Below are positions 1 to 11,315 of a stretch of 64,000 bases of DNA, one piece after another. Both the position numbers and the translations under genes were made by a program. Below the pieces are notes generated by a model. That model was given only the letters and a program-made list of their open reading frames with translations. It did no database searches and was not told the DNA's origin. The stretch covers positions 2,852,001-2,916,000 of the forward strand of contig NC_079245.1 in NCBI RefSeq assembly GCF_028009165.1. Reading direction: 5' to 3'. Numbering within the stretch: position 1 is the first letter of the stretch; every line of letters begins with the position of its first letter. Origin of the DNA: Akanthomyces muscarius. Lineage: Eukaryota; Ascomycota; Sordariomycetes; Hypocreales; Cordycipitaceae.

Positions 1-1163
1 AGCGCGAACACCCTGGCGTCTACTGACATATGTAGACCGTGCGCGACCGGGGATTGTAGACGAGACAAAGACAACGAGGGAAAGAGCGATAGCATGAGAG
101 TAATTTCGAGGCAGATCAAGGCAGCTTGGTTTTTTTTTTCTTCTTTCTTTCTGGCTTGATCCTGTCGGATGGGAGGGGGAAATGACTGGCTGTCGATTGT
201 CCGGGCGTCGTTGTTTACAATGCAGCAACACAGGCGGTCGAGAGCCAGCGGATGTGGCGGCGGGCTGTGGCTTGGCTGTCATGGCGGGGCACAGCTAAGG
301 TACGGAACGGCTGTTCCAAGGCGAGCTTTGTTTGTTATGCATCGTACCCAATCAATAACAGATGGCCACGGAGGCTGGTACTCAGGGAACAGAGGCTAAA
401 TAGAGGTAGAGAAGGCGAACCGAGATGGGGTTTATATGATTCAGACGCCCTCATAACTATCTACCACTGCCTAGTTACCCAACAGAAGGCATATCCATGT
501 GCGCAGTGACGACAATGGTGCGACAGTGGATACCTCGCTGTAATGTGCCTGTTTTTAGCGTGGTTCCAGAGCTGAGCCCGCTGTAATTAGGTGTACATGC
601 CTCCACCGGGCACCGCCGCAGCGGGCGCAGGTACCTAAGCCACCCCGCTATTGGGAGCCCGGCCGCTGTAAACACGGCCGCCGCCAAAACCCCCACTCTC
701 TTGCCTCGCCAACAGCTTTGCTACCGCCACCTCGTGTGCGTTGCGTTGCGTCGCGTTGCCCTTTGATCTTTGTCTCTCTCGATCGTTTGGATCTGGCCTC
801 TGGAATTTTGCATCTGACTTTTTCCGTCATTTGTCTTTCCCCTTCTTTGACCCCCTCCCCCGGCCCCCCCTTGCTGCCAGCTGAGCGTTGGTGCTGCGTG
901 CCGTAGCTTGCACTTGTGCAGTGGTCGCCTTTCTTTATTTCTGTCTTGTCGAAATCCCGTTTCTTTCGCCCTGCATGCCGCTGCTGGGCCGTGCATACTG
1001 CATCCTGCGCCTCGAAAGCCTCGTCCTCTGAAACCGTCACCGCTCGAACCTAGCTCACGATTTTCTCTCCCTCTCCTCTCTACGCCCGACGTCGAATTGA
1101 ATAACCTGGGTCGGGTTGGAACAGTATCGGAGCAAGCTGCGGGAGCTTGCCCGCACTACCACA
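1..1163. other. Upstream flank of the kinase gene, no gene seen
   Basis: No reading frame here looks coding; the small ATG/TTG frames have no recognisable content. The stretch from about 760 to 870 is pyrimidine-rich with C and T runs, typical of a filamentous-fungal promoter or 5' leader, and lies shortly before the kinase start at 1164. I see no TATA box that I would defend. Confidence 0.5.
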
Positions 1164-3325
1164 ATGACGGAGCGCCACGACGCGGACGTTGCTAACGAGG
1201 CGCTCCTCGACCCTCAGCTGCTATACTCCAAGGAATACTGCATTGGTGAGCAACAGCTGTCCGAAATGCTCCGGCGGCAGCTACCTATCCGGCTCAGTGC
1301 GGACGAATGCTAACGGCTACTAGGCGGAGGCAGCTTTGGCAAGGTATACAAAGGGTACGGATGAACGCCTCCCCCATCTGTCTACGACGCTAACTTTTTC
1401 CAGCGTCGACAAGCGCACTGGCGCGGCCGTCGCCATCAAGGTCATCGACATTGAAAACGCCGAAGACGAGGTCGAAGACATTATTCAGGAAATCGCCATC
1501 CTCTCCGAACTCCAGTCTCCGTACGTCACCAAGTACTATGGCTCCTACTCCAAGGGTGCCGAGCTCTGGATCGTCATGGAGTTTTGCGCCGGCGGCAGCT
1601 GCGCGGACCTGATGAAGCCTGGCCTTATCAGCGAAGACTACATTGCTATCATCACTCGCGAGCTGCTCTTAGGACTCGAGTATTTACACGCCGACAAGAA
1701 ATTACATAGAGATATCAAGGGTAGGTTTGCAACTCCGTCGAGCATGCCCTGTACTGACAACTGTAGCTGCCAATATCTTACTGAGCGCCGCTGGCCAGGT
1801 CAAGCTCGCTGACTTTGGCGTCTCTGGCCAGCTGTCAGCTACCATGACCAAGAAGAATACGTTCGTCGGCACCCCTTTTTGGATGGCGCCAGAAGTCATC
1901 AAGCAATCGGGTTACGACCACAAAGCCGATATCTGGTCGCTCGGCATCACCGCTCTCGAGCTGGCCAACGGCGAACCACCCTACGCCGACATCCACCCCA
2001 TGAAGGTTCTCTTCCTCATCCCCAAGAACCCGGCGCCTCGTCTCGAAGGAAACTTCACCAAGGCATTCAAGGACTTTATCGAGCTCTGCCTGCAGCGCGA
2101 CCCCAAAGACAGGCCCAGCGCAAAGGACTTGCTTCGACACCCCTTTATTAGAAGAGCCAAGAAGACGACGTACCTCACGGAGCTGATTGAGCGTCATAGC
2201 CGCTGGTCGGCAACGCACAAAGGCGATGACGACGATCACTGGGACGCCGCCTCGGCAGGTGTCCCCACCAGACGCGAGAGGGTTGACGAGGACATGTGGG
2301 ATTTCGGGACCGTCCGGCTCGTTGGTGACCGTGGCGGCATCGTGCCGCGGCCGGGCCTCAACGACCTCACAGACAAGGGCAGAAATGCGAGAGCAGGGAG
2401 ATCACTTGAGAACTCGGATGACTACGGTGAGACGAGACGCGAAGTAAGCCCGACCAAGGCGCGTGACTTTGCCTTCGATGCTAGCGACACCGTCAAGGCC
2501 ACGTCGAGACAGTCGAGCCCGCAGCGGAAGCCGGTGCCGCCAGGAATGCAGTCGCCCGCCAGGGTCCCCTTGCCGGCAAGCCCCATGAAGACGGCGAAAC
2601 ATCTGCTGCCCGAGACACCGACCAGCTCAAAACCTTTACCCCCAGTCATGCAAGGCCAATCTCCTGACTATGACCGGGAGCTGCAGGCCCAGCTACAGCA
2701 AGATATGAGTGTGCTGAGTTTGGAGTTCCCCACCCATAACTCACCTCTGCCAGAAAGAAAAGCGCCCCTCGCGGAAAAGCCGCTGCCGCCTGTACAACAA
2801 AATCCAGACTCGAGGCCATCGTCACGCATTGGACCGATTCACCTGCAGGAAATCCCTCCTTACCGAGGCAGCCCCTCGTCACAATCACAATCACAATTTG
2901 CATCTCCGCAATCGGCAGCGTCGCAAGTCAGAACACCTGTCAAGTCGCATTCCCCAGCGCCAGACTTTGCCACGCCATCATCGTTCCCGTCTCCGGCACC
3001 TGCTAACCCCAACGGCGAGCTGGACGCGCTCAACGATGTCATATTCCCGGCGCTAGAGGAGGCCCTTAAGAGGCGGGAAGAGCGACTTCAGCATGCGTTT
3101 GCCGCTGAGCAAATGATGACGGTGAAGCAGCAGAGAGCGGAAGTGGCGCACGACAAGCTGCGCAAGTTGGTGTACAAGCTCGCACACGTGTGCAAGGAGA
3201 TTGACCACGTCGATAAGGCAGAGCCCGTCGGGATGGGCCGGGATGTAGGAAACTTCCTGGAGGGCTTACTGGAGGAGATTTTAGTACGCGTCGAGCCTCT
3301 AGATGAGGAGGAGTTGACACAATAG
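1164..3325 (+). CDS. Ste20-family germinal-centre (GCK-III-like) Ser/Thr protein kinase
   Basis: Four exons: 1164-1245, 1324-1354, 1404-1720, 1767-3325; 662 aa. The kinase domain occupies about residues 25-275: glycine loop GGGSFGKV (28-35), ATP lysine in VAIK (K50), HRD aspartate D141, DFG 159-161, and the Ste20 signature GTPFWMAPEV. A proline/serine-rich linker follows, then a charged helical C-terminal block of about 110 residues beginning near NGELDALNDV. This layout and length fit the Nak1/Kic1/Sps1/MST3 group, which acts in polarity, septation and RAM/MOR signalling in fungi. I cannot decide between the POD-6-like and MST-1-like subclasses by eye. The start is the first ATG in frame; the first intron falls inside the glycine loop, so an unspliced reading would break the kinase. 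Confidence 0.93.
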
Positions 3326-4261
3326 TGTGGTGCATCGTGAACAGAAGGCCGGCGTTGCATGAAAAGGCAGTTTAATGAAGATCATGAATGAGTTGTCAGA
3401 GGGGCAGCAGGGCATCTTTTTTTTTTGTTTCCACTCCAGGTTAAACGGCAGGTATATATATGGGTATCCCATGCATTTGTCAGAGGATAGCTGGTAGAAG
3501 GAGACGAGGCGCATAGAGGTATACAAAATTGTTCACAAGACGAGAGTCGGATAGATGGCCCAGAGATGAGTTCGCGATAGGATATACGGCTTGAAACGTG
3601 TAAATAAAGCGTCCTTTTTCATATCTTTTTCTCTCCTTGGGTTACTGAAGTGGAAATTGTGTATCCTGCGCTTGTTCTGTCGTGGCAGAAAGAGTAGGAC
3701 TAAGCGATTGGTGACACTCGTAATTATGGGAGACAAATATGCGCATCACGTACGATTGGCCTACAAATATATCATATTGACATGTGAAACTGAACGATGA
3801 AGAACGGTTCTCGCTCCGCCGCCCATGTGCCTACCCAAAACTGCGCCACACTTGGCAGCAGACAACTTGCCAACAACCGGTTGGAGGCCGCACGCCACAG
3901 ACCCTGCTGCGCCACACTACCCACCGCTAAGGCTGCCGTTTAAGCTTGTCGCCATCGCTGCGTCATCTCGCCCAGGCACCCAACAAATGGCCAGCTCGGA
4001 CACTGGCGGCGCCCTTCGCGGCCCTATGAGCGGGATGGAGCGAGAAATTCCAGTGGCGCAGCTCGATATGTTACAGCTGAGGTGGCAATCGGCTCGGAAG
4101 CTGTACGGCTCTTGGGAAGGCCGCGTACACATGACGCAGTCCGCTCGAGGCCGTGGTACATTTCTGTAGGGGCATATAAATAGATGACGAGGCCTGGCTT
4201 GTGATTTTATGTTGGGGCCTTTGCGACTGATAGACTTTATAAGGAATCCCTAAGCTGCAAG
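3326..4261. other. Intergenic, kinase 3' end to dynamin promoter
   Basis: AT-rich 3' flank of the kinase gene followed by the promoter of the dynamin-like gene. No supported gene. Confidence 0.5.
4174..4183 (+). promoter_or_regulatory. Candidate TATA box of the dynamin-like gene
   Basis: The sequence ATATAAATAG lies about 80 bp upstream of the ATG at 4262, a suitable spacing for a short-leader fungal promoter. It is a sequence match only. Confidence 0.35.
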
Positions 4262-6793
4262 ATGGGCTCTCTGTTCCTATCCGACGACAACATTTCACAA
4301 TCATCACACGGCACTCGCAGACGTGACATGGCGCCGACCATTGAATCCTCCCTGGAGACGCAGGGCCTCGCACACGAGCAGACGGAGCTCTTGAATCTCA
4401 TTGACAAGCTCCAGTTTGCGCAGCTCGACAATGTCAAGCTTCCGCAAATCGTCGTAGTCGGCGACCAGTCGGCCGGCAAGAGCTCCGTCCTCGAGGCTCT
4501 CTCTGGCACACCGTTTCCACGCGATGCTGGAGCCTGCACAAGATTCGCCACCGAGATTCGACTTCGCAGAGCAAAGGAGACGAGACTGAAGGTGTCCATT
4601 ATTCCCGACAAGACACGGCCGTACAATGACCAGACCAAGCTGCTGCAGTACGGCGGCGACGTCACCGGCGACATGCCCTTTGAGACGCTGATGCGCGAAG
4701 CCACAGAGCTCATTGCGCCCAAGAATATACCCGGGCGGTTTGCGGCCAGAGACATTCTGGTGGTGGAAAAGACGGGCCCAGAGATGCCGCTTCTTACACT
4801 TGTCGACTTGCCGGGCCTGGTTCGTGTCGCCAACCGCGACCAATCCGAGGCCGATATCGCGACCATCGAACATCTCTCCGATCGCTATATGAAGAGCTCC
4901 CGAACAATTATTCTTGCCGTTATTGGCGGCAACAATGACTATGTCCAGGCGCCGATTCTGACCAAGGCTCGCCACTTTGATCCCAACGGATCCAGAACGA
5001 TTGGTGTCCTGACCAAGCCTGATATGACTGAGGGCATTGGCCTGGAAGACAAGTTTGTGGAGCTCGTTATGAACAAGGACGACGAGAATCACTTCAAGCT
5101 AGGCTGGTACGTCTTGCTCAACCCCGGCCCTGGCGAACAGTGGACTACGGCTGCGGACCGCGATCGCCGCGAGGCCGAGTTCTTCACTCGTGGCAAATGG
5201 GCCAATCTGCCACCGCAGATGTGGGGAGTGTCCTCGCTGCGACAAAAGCTCAGCAGCCAGCTGCAGCGTCACATTGGCAAGCACGTCAAGAGTCTCCGCC
5301 GCCAGATCCAGCAGGCCCTCGAGCGCTGCGACGGCCAACTCAAGGAGATGGGCGAAGGCAAGGACACTGTGGAGGAGATGCGGTTCGAGATGGGCGAGCT
5401 GTTTGCCGCTTCCAACAATCTAGTCACACCCGCCGTCAACGGCAACTACAAGAATCCATTCGGCGAGCGCTTCTTTGCCCGGCAATCGAGCCCCAAAGGC
5501 ACGCCTTCACAAAAGCTCCGCGCCCGGGTCCGTGAAGAGAGCGAGCGCTTCTCGCGTCTGTTTCGCCAGCAGGGCCGCAAAGTCAATTTTGCCCAGCCCG
5601 CGGCCGTCAACGGCCTCACTGCGGCCGGCACTGTCGGCGACCAGAGCAAGAAGGACTTTGCGCAGTACGAGGTCGAGCCGCTCCTGCGCCAGATTCGCGG
5701 CAACGAGCTGCCGCTCGACTCCAACCCGCGCGCGCCGTACATTCTATTCCAGGACTACTCGCGCAACTGGCCCGTGCTGGCGCAAGAGTACAAGGACAAC
5801 CTGAGCGTCATCTGCAGCGACTTTCTCGCCGACGTCATCCGCCACATCTGGCCGATGCGCATGCGCGACCCGCTGCGCTACCACTTTCTCGAGACCAAGA
5901 TGCGCGAGCTCACGGAGCGGGCCGACCAGGAGCTGACGCGCCTGACGGACGACATGGAGCTGGAGATTCAACCTTATGATCCAGAATACGAGGAGCGTCT
6001 GCGAAGGTGGCGCGCCGAGGCGACGGAGAATGGCGGCACGTATACCGAGGCGGAGGAGGTGCTGGAGAAGATGCTCATCTACTACGACCTGACGGCGCGC
6101 ATCTTTACGCGCAACGTCATTACTCAGGTTGTCGAGCGTCATTTGCTGCTTGGCATGCTACGGCTCTTCAACCCCGTTGAGATTCTGCGTATGCCCAACG
6201 CGACGATTGAGTCCATTGCCGCCGAGAACAAGGAGACGCGCGAGCGCCGCCTGACGCTCAAGGAGCAGAAGAAGGCGATCGAAGAGGCGCGGAGCATCTG
6301 TGCTAGCCTGGCGATGCGGAGTGATTTGCGCGCCTTTGCTGATGAGGCGGACGATGATGTTGACTCGGACGCCGAAGCACCGTCGAGACGAAACACTGTC
6401 AAGAGACAGTCGACGGCGGCGCAAGCAGCACCGCCACCACGGCGCTCCGTGGAGTCAAACCGCCAGAGCTATCAGGATGAGCGCCCCCGGCAAAACGTAG
6501 ACACCGCCCGCCCTCGTCCTCAGCAGCCCTCGGCGCCAGTTGCGCCTGCCACGCCTAGCATCCATAACGACCAGCCTCGTGAGTGGGACTCACCGTACTA
6601 CACGACAGCCTCGTCGACGCAGCAGCAGCAGCAGCAGCAGCCGCCCCATGCGCCGCCGCCGCCGCCGCGCCCGCAAAAGGTGGGCTACGAGGAGACGAAT
6701 GGGTATTATGAGGCTGCGCCGGTGCAGAATGGCGCGAGAGGAAACAAGGATAGCGCAAGACAGCGTCTTGCGGCGGTGATGCGGAGTCAGTAA
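4262..6793 (+). CDS. Dynamin-superfamily GTPase (Mx-like fungal type)
   Basis: Single exon, 843 aa. The dynamin GTPase domain begins near residue 45: G1 GDQSAGKSS (67-75), the switch-I threonine in ACTRF, G3 DLPG and G4 TKPD are all visible. A helical middle region follows, then a C-terminal effector-like stretch (EVLEKMLIYYDLTARIFTRN onward) that contains the stalk-forming helices. There is no obvious PH domain. The tail from about residue 700 is low-complexity: Ser/Arg, then seven glutamines and a proline run. Fungal relatives without transmembrane or PH segments are often annotated simply as dynamin or Mx family, and their membrane target is usually unknown. By family the protein should self-assemble and remodel membranes using GTP. 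The start is the first ATG of the frame, directly after a stop-rich leader. Confidence 0.93.
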   Translation: MGSLFLSDDNISQSSHGTRRRDMAPTIESSLETQGLAHEQTELLNLIDKLQFAQLDNVKLPQIVVVGDQSAGKSSVLEALSGTPFPRDAGACTRFATEIRLRRAKETRLKVSIIPDKTRPYNDQTKLLQYGGDVTGDMPFETLMREATELIAPKNIPGRFAARDILVVEKTGPEMPLLTLVDLPGLVRVANRDQSEADIATIEHLSDRYMKSSRTIILAVIGGNNDYVQAPILTKARHFDPNGSRTIGVLTKPDMTEGIGLEDKFVELVMNKDDENHFKLGWYVLLNPGPGEQWTTAADRDRREAEFFTRGKWANLPPQMWGVSSLRQKLSSQLQRHIGKHVKSLRRQIQQALERCDGQLKEMGEGKDTVEEMRFEMGELFAASNNLVTPAVNGNYKNPFGERFFARQSSPKGTPSQKLRARVREESERFSRLFRQQGRKVNFAQPAAVNGLTAAGTVGDQSKKDFAQYEVEPLLRQIRGNELPLDSNPRAPYILFQDYSRNWPVLAQEYKDNLSVICSDFLADVIRHIWPMRMRDPLRYHFLETKMRELTERADQELTRLTDDMELEIQPYDPEYEERLRRWRAEATENGGTYTEAEEVLEKMLIYYDLTARIFTRNVITQVVERHLLLGMLRLFNPVEILRMPNATIESIAAENKETRERRLTLKEQKKAIEEARSICASLAMRSDLRAFADEADDDVDSDAEAPSRRNTVKRQSTAAQAAPPPRRSVESNRQSYQDERPRQNVDTARPRPQQPSAPVAPATPSIHNDQPREWDSPYYTTASSTQQQQQQQPPHAPPPPPRPQKVGYEETNGYYEAAPVQNGARGNKDSARQRLAAVMRSQ
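6617..6670 (+). repeat. Coding CAG and CCG triplet tracts
   Basis: Inside the dynamin-like gene a run of CAG codons (seven glutamines) is followed within a few codons by a CCG-rich run encoding polyproline. Such tracts vary in length between strains and usually form disordered, protein-binding tails. Confidence 0.8.
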
Positions 6794-7155
6794 GGAAGTG
6801 GGATGGTGCCATGGACGACTTGCATGTAGGCGTTTTGGTGGGATGCGCGTTTGATTTGAATACATAGAATGTACAATTGAACTACGATTACTATAGTATG
6901 ACCGAATTGCGTCTTTGTTCGTGATGCAAGCCTCGTAGAAAAAGGCCCATGGTGAAAGTCAAAGTATAATCAAATATGGCACATTAATCAACTGATACAC
7001 AGTATTCGGATACAAACGATATAAACGCAGTATTCTTGTAACCAAGCAATCTATCTTACCATACAACCAATTCCTCATCCTCCAACCTTGAATCTAGTTT
7101 CTCCATTCCAAAAAAAGCGACCGAGAAAGAAAACTCCAACTCCAACTCAGTTTGT
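6794..7155. other. Convergent intergenic region
   Basis: AT-rich 3' flanks of two converging genes. No gene seen. Confidence 0.5.
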
Positions 7156-7434
7156 CTACTCCGAAGCCCTCTTCAGGCCAACCCACTCGGGGTAGTTGTA
7201 CAGGACAAAGGCGTCGGTGGCAACGCTCGCCGCCGCGCCCATCTTGACGTACCGGCGCGTCTGGGGCGTGAGGTTGCGCCACGCCCAGGAGGTGGCGCCG
7301 GTAGAAGGGGACGAGGAGGTGGAGGTGCCCATGCTGATGCCGGAGGACTCGGCAGAGGGCTTCAGGACGCGGCTGGAGGTGCAAAAGGTGGCGGCGCGGC
7401 GGGCTGCGGCGCGGGCGAAGATGGTGGCAGGCAT
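7156..7434 (-). CDS. Small predicted mitochondrial membrane protein, unknown function
   Basis: Single exon, 92 aa, ATG at 7434. The N-terminus (MPATIFARAAARRAATFCTSS) is rich in Arg, Ala and Ser without acids, as in a mitochondrial presequence, and is followed by a Ser/Thr/Gly linker. The C-terminal 40 residues hold a conserved-looking core (TPQTRRYVKMGAAASVATDA, then FVLYNYPEWVGLK) with one short apolar segment that could cross or associate with the inner membrane. I do not recognise the family. The amino-acid content, clean start and complete frame support a real gene rather than a chance ORF, but no function can be assigned. Confidence 0.6.
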   Translation of the reverse strand: MPATIFARAAARRAATFCTSSRVLKPSAESSGISMGTSTSSSPSTGATSWAWRNLTPQTRRYVKMGAAASVATDAFVLYNYPEWVGLKRASE

Positions 7435-7764
7435 GGTGTAAGTGGGAGAGTAGTCTGTGCAAGACAAAGATTTGTGTTTTGAGGGTTTGTATGTCTGATT
7501 GATTGTAGGATGGTGGGTTTTGCTGTGTTGAGTGATGGTAGAGTTTTGTCTTTTGGATGTCGGATGCCGAAAGGTTTTATACCTTTTGTTGGCGATGTGG
7601 TTGCTGCATTATGGTCATGGTGGTGGTTGTAAGCGTTATGGTTAAGTGTAAGCGTGTGAGGCTCGACTCCACCAAAGGACGCGTTACGCAGGCTCCCGGG
7701 CAGCATGCCACACTCCGGCATGACTCCTGTGAAATTTTCGAAAATGGGCAGCATTCTCCTTTGG

Positions 7765-8220
7765 TCAAGTGAGATTAGTCTCATCTAGCAGAATGTACGG
7801 AGGAGTTTTGACACTCTGGTCTCCAGTGTCGTCGGCAATGTACGTGCCAAAGACGGACTCTGTGGATCCCAGGTTAGCTTGGCTTCCTCCGGGCGAATAA
7901 CGAGCAAGGGAAAGGAATGACGTACGGATTTTATTGTACCTGGCCGCTTGCCAGACGTGGACAAGGACTAAAAAGGCAAAGAGGCAGAAGAGAGCGAAAG
8001 AAGCGCGCAGGATGGAGTAGACGTGGGGGACGCAGTCGGCAGCGATGATGCCGTCGGCGTCGGATTCGCAGACGGAGCGCTGAAGTAGATTGATGGCCGT
8101 CGTTGCAAGTCTTTTCGAAAGAGGGCTGGAAGGATCTGTGGTGTTTTGGGGTTGGAGAGCGGGTTCTGAGACGATGGGCATGGCACTGGCGAGTGCGACG
8201 AAGATGAGGATGGACAGCAT
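7765..8220 (-). CDS. Small single-pass membrane protein with signal peptide, unknown function
   Basis: ATG at 8218-8220. Residues 1-16 form a signal peptide; a short, mostly hydrophilic luminal part with one sequon (NTT) and two cysteines follows, then one transmembrane helix (SILRASFALFCLFAFLVLVHVW) and a cytosolic tail. The frame is open throughout (151 aa). However, a perfect intron lies in it from 7925 down to 7860: GTACGT donor, GCTAAC branch, CAG acceptor, 66 nt, a multiple of three. Removing it gives about 129 aa and shortens only the tail. The spliced model (exons 8220-7926 and 7859-7765) is more likely. I do not recognise the family. Confidence 0.55.
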   Translation of the reverse strand: MLSILIFVALASAMPIVSEPALQPQNTTDPSSPLSKRLATTAINLLQRSVCESDADGIIAADCVPHVYSILRASFALFCLFAFLVLVHVWQAARYNKIRTSFLSLARYSPGGSQANLGSTESVFGTYIADDTGDQSVKTPPYILLDETNLT

Positions 8221-9228
8221 GGCGAGTTGGGCGGTATTGAGGAAGATGGGGAATCGTAGGACTGTAGGGTTCTGGACTATGATGGGATTGAAGTGCTGCT
8301 TTCTTTACAACTGGTCCTGGCTAATACTATATACAGTCTTCTACGTCGGAAACCATCATCAGCGGAAGCAGCAATTCTCGGACCCGTTCTCGTGGGGTAT
8401 TCCCTGGTGGGCGGTGCAAAAGTCCGATTGAGGGTGAGATCGCATCAGCACGGGGGGCAATTCAAAGGCGCTCGATTGCTCTACTTCAGCCACCCATCAA
8501 GTCCCCAGCAGTCGACGACAGTGGCCAATGTCCTGTGCCCGTCTACTTGGACGCGGCGGGTGCTGACGCGGCTGCCAACGCCTCGATCATCGCCTCAGCC
8601 TCGCATATCTCAAGCTCGGACTGCTAACAAAATACACCAAATATTCTCCAAGAGAAGCACTAATCCAGTCCAGTTTCCGTGTGGCTCGAGGCGGCTGTGC
8701 TAAATAAAGCGGCCGTGTCATGGTCAGCCTTACACGCAACGGCCGGCCTGGTGGGTCAGACCTCGGACTCTGGCAGTGTGGAGTGTCGAGTCGAGTCCGA
8801 GCCGGCATATCCCAGTCCATAGCGGCCCTCCATTAAACAGATTGCGTATGATATGAGTAGAGATATAGCCTAATGCTAGTGTACTTGACTGACCATGGCG
8901 AGAAAACAAGGTTAATATGTTCTCTAATGAACTGAAAAATGGATGCCACCGCAAGATAGCTACCACGTGCTGCTATTCATAGAACTCCTGTCGAGGTTTC
9001 ACGCAGCTTGGCAAGGTGATCTCTTCATGTGTTTTCATTATCATTAAGTAATGTGCGTCCTGCGCGGATTTTTGATACAAGATCTATCACAGCCCCCGGC
9101 TGCCCAGAGATGCGACAACGCAATCGATCAAGAGTGTAGTGCCAGGCCATTCATACAGATCGCCGACGGACCAATTCACAAGGCGAATACTTCCTTGCCA
9201 CCTGCCACCATCGCGATACAGCACCAGC
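8221..9228. other. Intergenic, no gene seen
   Basis: Promoter side of the small membrane-protein gene and 3' flank of the Svp26-like gene. The open frames present are short and lack family features. Confidence 0.45.
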
Positions 9229-9960
9229 CTAGAACCTGCTCTCTTTGCGCGCACCCGCCAACTCGCCGATCGTATCGCGCGCCCAGTCCACAACGGCTTT
9301 GATCATGCCCTGGGGCCTGTTCGCCTTGGCGCTGAAAGCACTGCCGCTGCCGCCGTCGTGTGCGGGCTCGGTGCCCATGGTCGGGAGGACGTTGTCGCCG
9401 GCGGAGAGGCTCACAAAGAGCGCAAAGGGGACGAGCCAGACGCAGAGGCCAAAGTACGAGGCAATCATGGTGAAGCTCGGGACCTCGACATCGTCGTAGT
9501 ACGAGGCGCGCTGGTACGAGGCGGTCTGCGAGTCGGAAAAGTGGCGGAACCAGACGTAGTGGTCGACAAGGACGAGGACTGCCCGGGGCGCGTGTTAGAA
9601 GGGGGACGAGAGAGGGTTAGGGGACCGCGGGGGCGGGTGTAGAGCGCAAAGCATACCGCAGGAGAGAATGAAGAGAGGATCCGACAGCTTCACAAACGGG
9701 AAGCGGCGCATGTTGCCCAGGTACACGACGTGCGAAACGATGCCGAGGAGCGTGGCCCAAAAGGGAAAGCCGTCGACGATTAAGAGCGTGACCTGGACGC
9801 CGATGATGGTGTAGATGGTGCGCGTAAGGAGGCGCTTGGCAATGACGGTGTGCTCCTCGACGAGCTCGGAGAGATAGTACAGTCCCGACGCGATGGCGAG
9901 CGTCAGGAAGCCAAAGCCGACAATGGCGCCCGCGTAGCCGATCAGGGGAAGAATCCACAT
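9229..9960 (-). CDS. SVP26: Svp26/TEX261-family ER-Golgi membrane protein
   Basis: Two exons, 9960-9657 and 9578-9229, 217 aa, close to the 228 aa of yeast Svp26. The start MWILPLIGYAGAIVGFGFLT and the motif SELVEEHTVIAKRLLTR are characteristic of the Svp26/TEX261 family, and four hydrophobic segments are visible. A DHYVWFRHF segment lies just after the intron. Svp26 (Erv26) is a COPII cargo adaptor that carries mannosyltransferases and other type II membrane enzymes from ER to Golgi. The C-terminal tail after the last helix is hydrophilic and cytosolic. It is divergently arranged with BUD23 across a 454-bp shared promoter. Confidence 0.9.
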
Positions 9961-10414
9961 GTTTGGAAGCTGGAAAGCTCGAAATGGTAGTAGGAAAAAA
10001 AAAAAGAAAAGAAATTGTATATAATATCGGAGCGAATGGAAGAAGAGTAAGGCGCCTTTAATGAGTGTATGGCATGGCCTGAGGAAAGTTGTCGCGTAAA
10101 CGGGAGCTTCGGGAATTGGAAAAAGGGTTGGCTGGTTCAAAGGAGGCAAAGGTAGGAGAGGTAGCTTCGGACAGATTCAGGGATGACGAGGCAGCGAGAT
10201 GCGCAATGGAAGACACGCCACCAAAAAGTTGCTTATCGATAAGCGGAGCACCGCACGCGAAAAAAAAGTTGAGCGGGGGCCCGGCCCGAGCAGCGACACC
10301 GACTTTGAGGCTACGACAAGCATCACGACGACGAAATTATTTAACACTCCAGCCAAGTTGGCGCAGCAGCTTGACTACCGTCCTTCAACTAAAATCATCG
10401 AATAAGCCGCCAAC
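9961..10414. promoter_or_regulatory. Shared divergent promoter, SVP26-like and BUD23
   Basis: This 454-bp region separates two divergent starts. It contains an A-rich leader near 9990-10015 and a 14-bp perfect palindrome at 10231-10244. Confidence 0.5.
10231..10244. promoter_or_regulatory. 14-bp palindrome with back-to-back GATA sites
   Basis: GCTTATCGATAAGC is a perfect inverted repeat. Each half contains TTATC/GATAA, the core bound by fungal GATA factors, so one dimer-like double site is presented on both strands. It lies about 170 bp upstream of the BUD23 ATG. Confidence 0.4.
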
Positions 10415-11315
10415 ATGTCTCGTCCCGAGGATACCCTGTAAGCCACGAGCCAAAGACAACCGGAAAAGTGCACAACTAAACTCTTTCAGCGCGGCCGACG
10501 TCCACTACGACGACATTGAAGCCCGCAAATACACCACCTCGTCGCGCATCCAAAACATCCAGGCCTCCATGACCCGCCGCGCCCTCGAGCTGCTCGACCT
10601 GCAGGGCCCCTCGCTCATCCTCGACGTCGGCTGCGGCAGCGGCCTCTCCGGGGAGATGCTGTCGGCCGTGTCCCCCGCCGACGGCGGCCCGCACACCTGG
10701 ATCGGCATGGACGTGTCCCCGTCGATGCTCGACGTCGCCCTGCAGCGCGACGTCGAGGGCGACCTGGTGCTCGCCGACATTGGCCAGGGCGTGCCCTTTC
10801 GCGCCGGCGCCTTTGACGCCGCCATCAGCATCTCGGCCATCCAGTGGCTCTGCAGCGCCGAGACGAGCGACACCTCCCCCGCCGGCCGCCTCGCGCGCTT
10901 CTTCAACGGCCTGTACGCGGCCCTGCGCCGCGGCGGCCGCGCCGTCTGCCAGTTCTACCCCAAGAACGAGACGCAGCGCAACATGATTACGCAGGCCGCC
11001 GTCAGGGCCGGCTTCGGCGCGGGCCTGCTCGAGGACGACCCGGGGACCAAGAACGTGAAGCTGTACCTGGTCCTGACGGTTGGTACCGCGGGCGGCGGTG
11101 AGGGCGGGGGCGACATCACGGGCGTGGTGGCGGGCATGGACAATGTGGACGTTGAGGATGCGAGGAGAAAGTTTGCGGCGGTGAACAAGAGGGGCGAGAT
11201 GAAAAAGGGCAGCAAGGCGTGGATCGTCAAGAAAAAGGAGCAGATGGAGCGCAAGGGCAAGATTGTCAAGGCCACGTCCAGATACACGGGCCGCAAGCGC
11301 CGCATCGCGTTTTGA
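10415..11315 (+). CDS. BUD23: 18S rRNA (guanine-N7) methyltransferase Bud23
   Basis: Two exons, 10415-10437 and 10490-11315, 282 aa. The tiny first exon encodes MSRPEDTL and continues across the intron into AADVHYDDIEARKY, the typical Bud23/WBSCR22 N-terminus. SAM motif I is LILDVGCGSGLSG. The C-terminal domain ends in a Lys/Arg-rich tail with SKAWIVKKKEQMERKGK, also typical of Bud23. The enzyme methylates a guanine of 18S rRNA in 40S precursors, normally with the activator Trm112, and acts in small-subunit biogenesis and export. An unspliced reading from an upstream TTG would hide the true start. Position and frame of the splice junction agree with the family. Confidence 0.95.
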
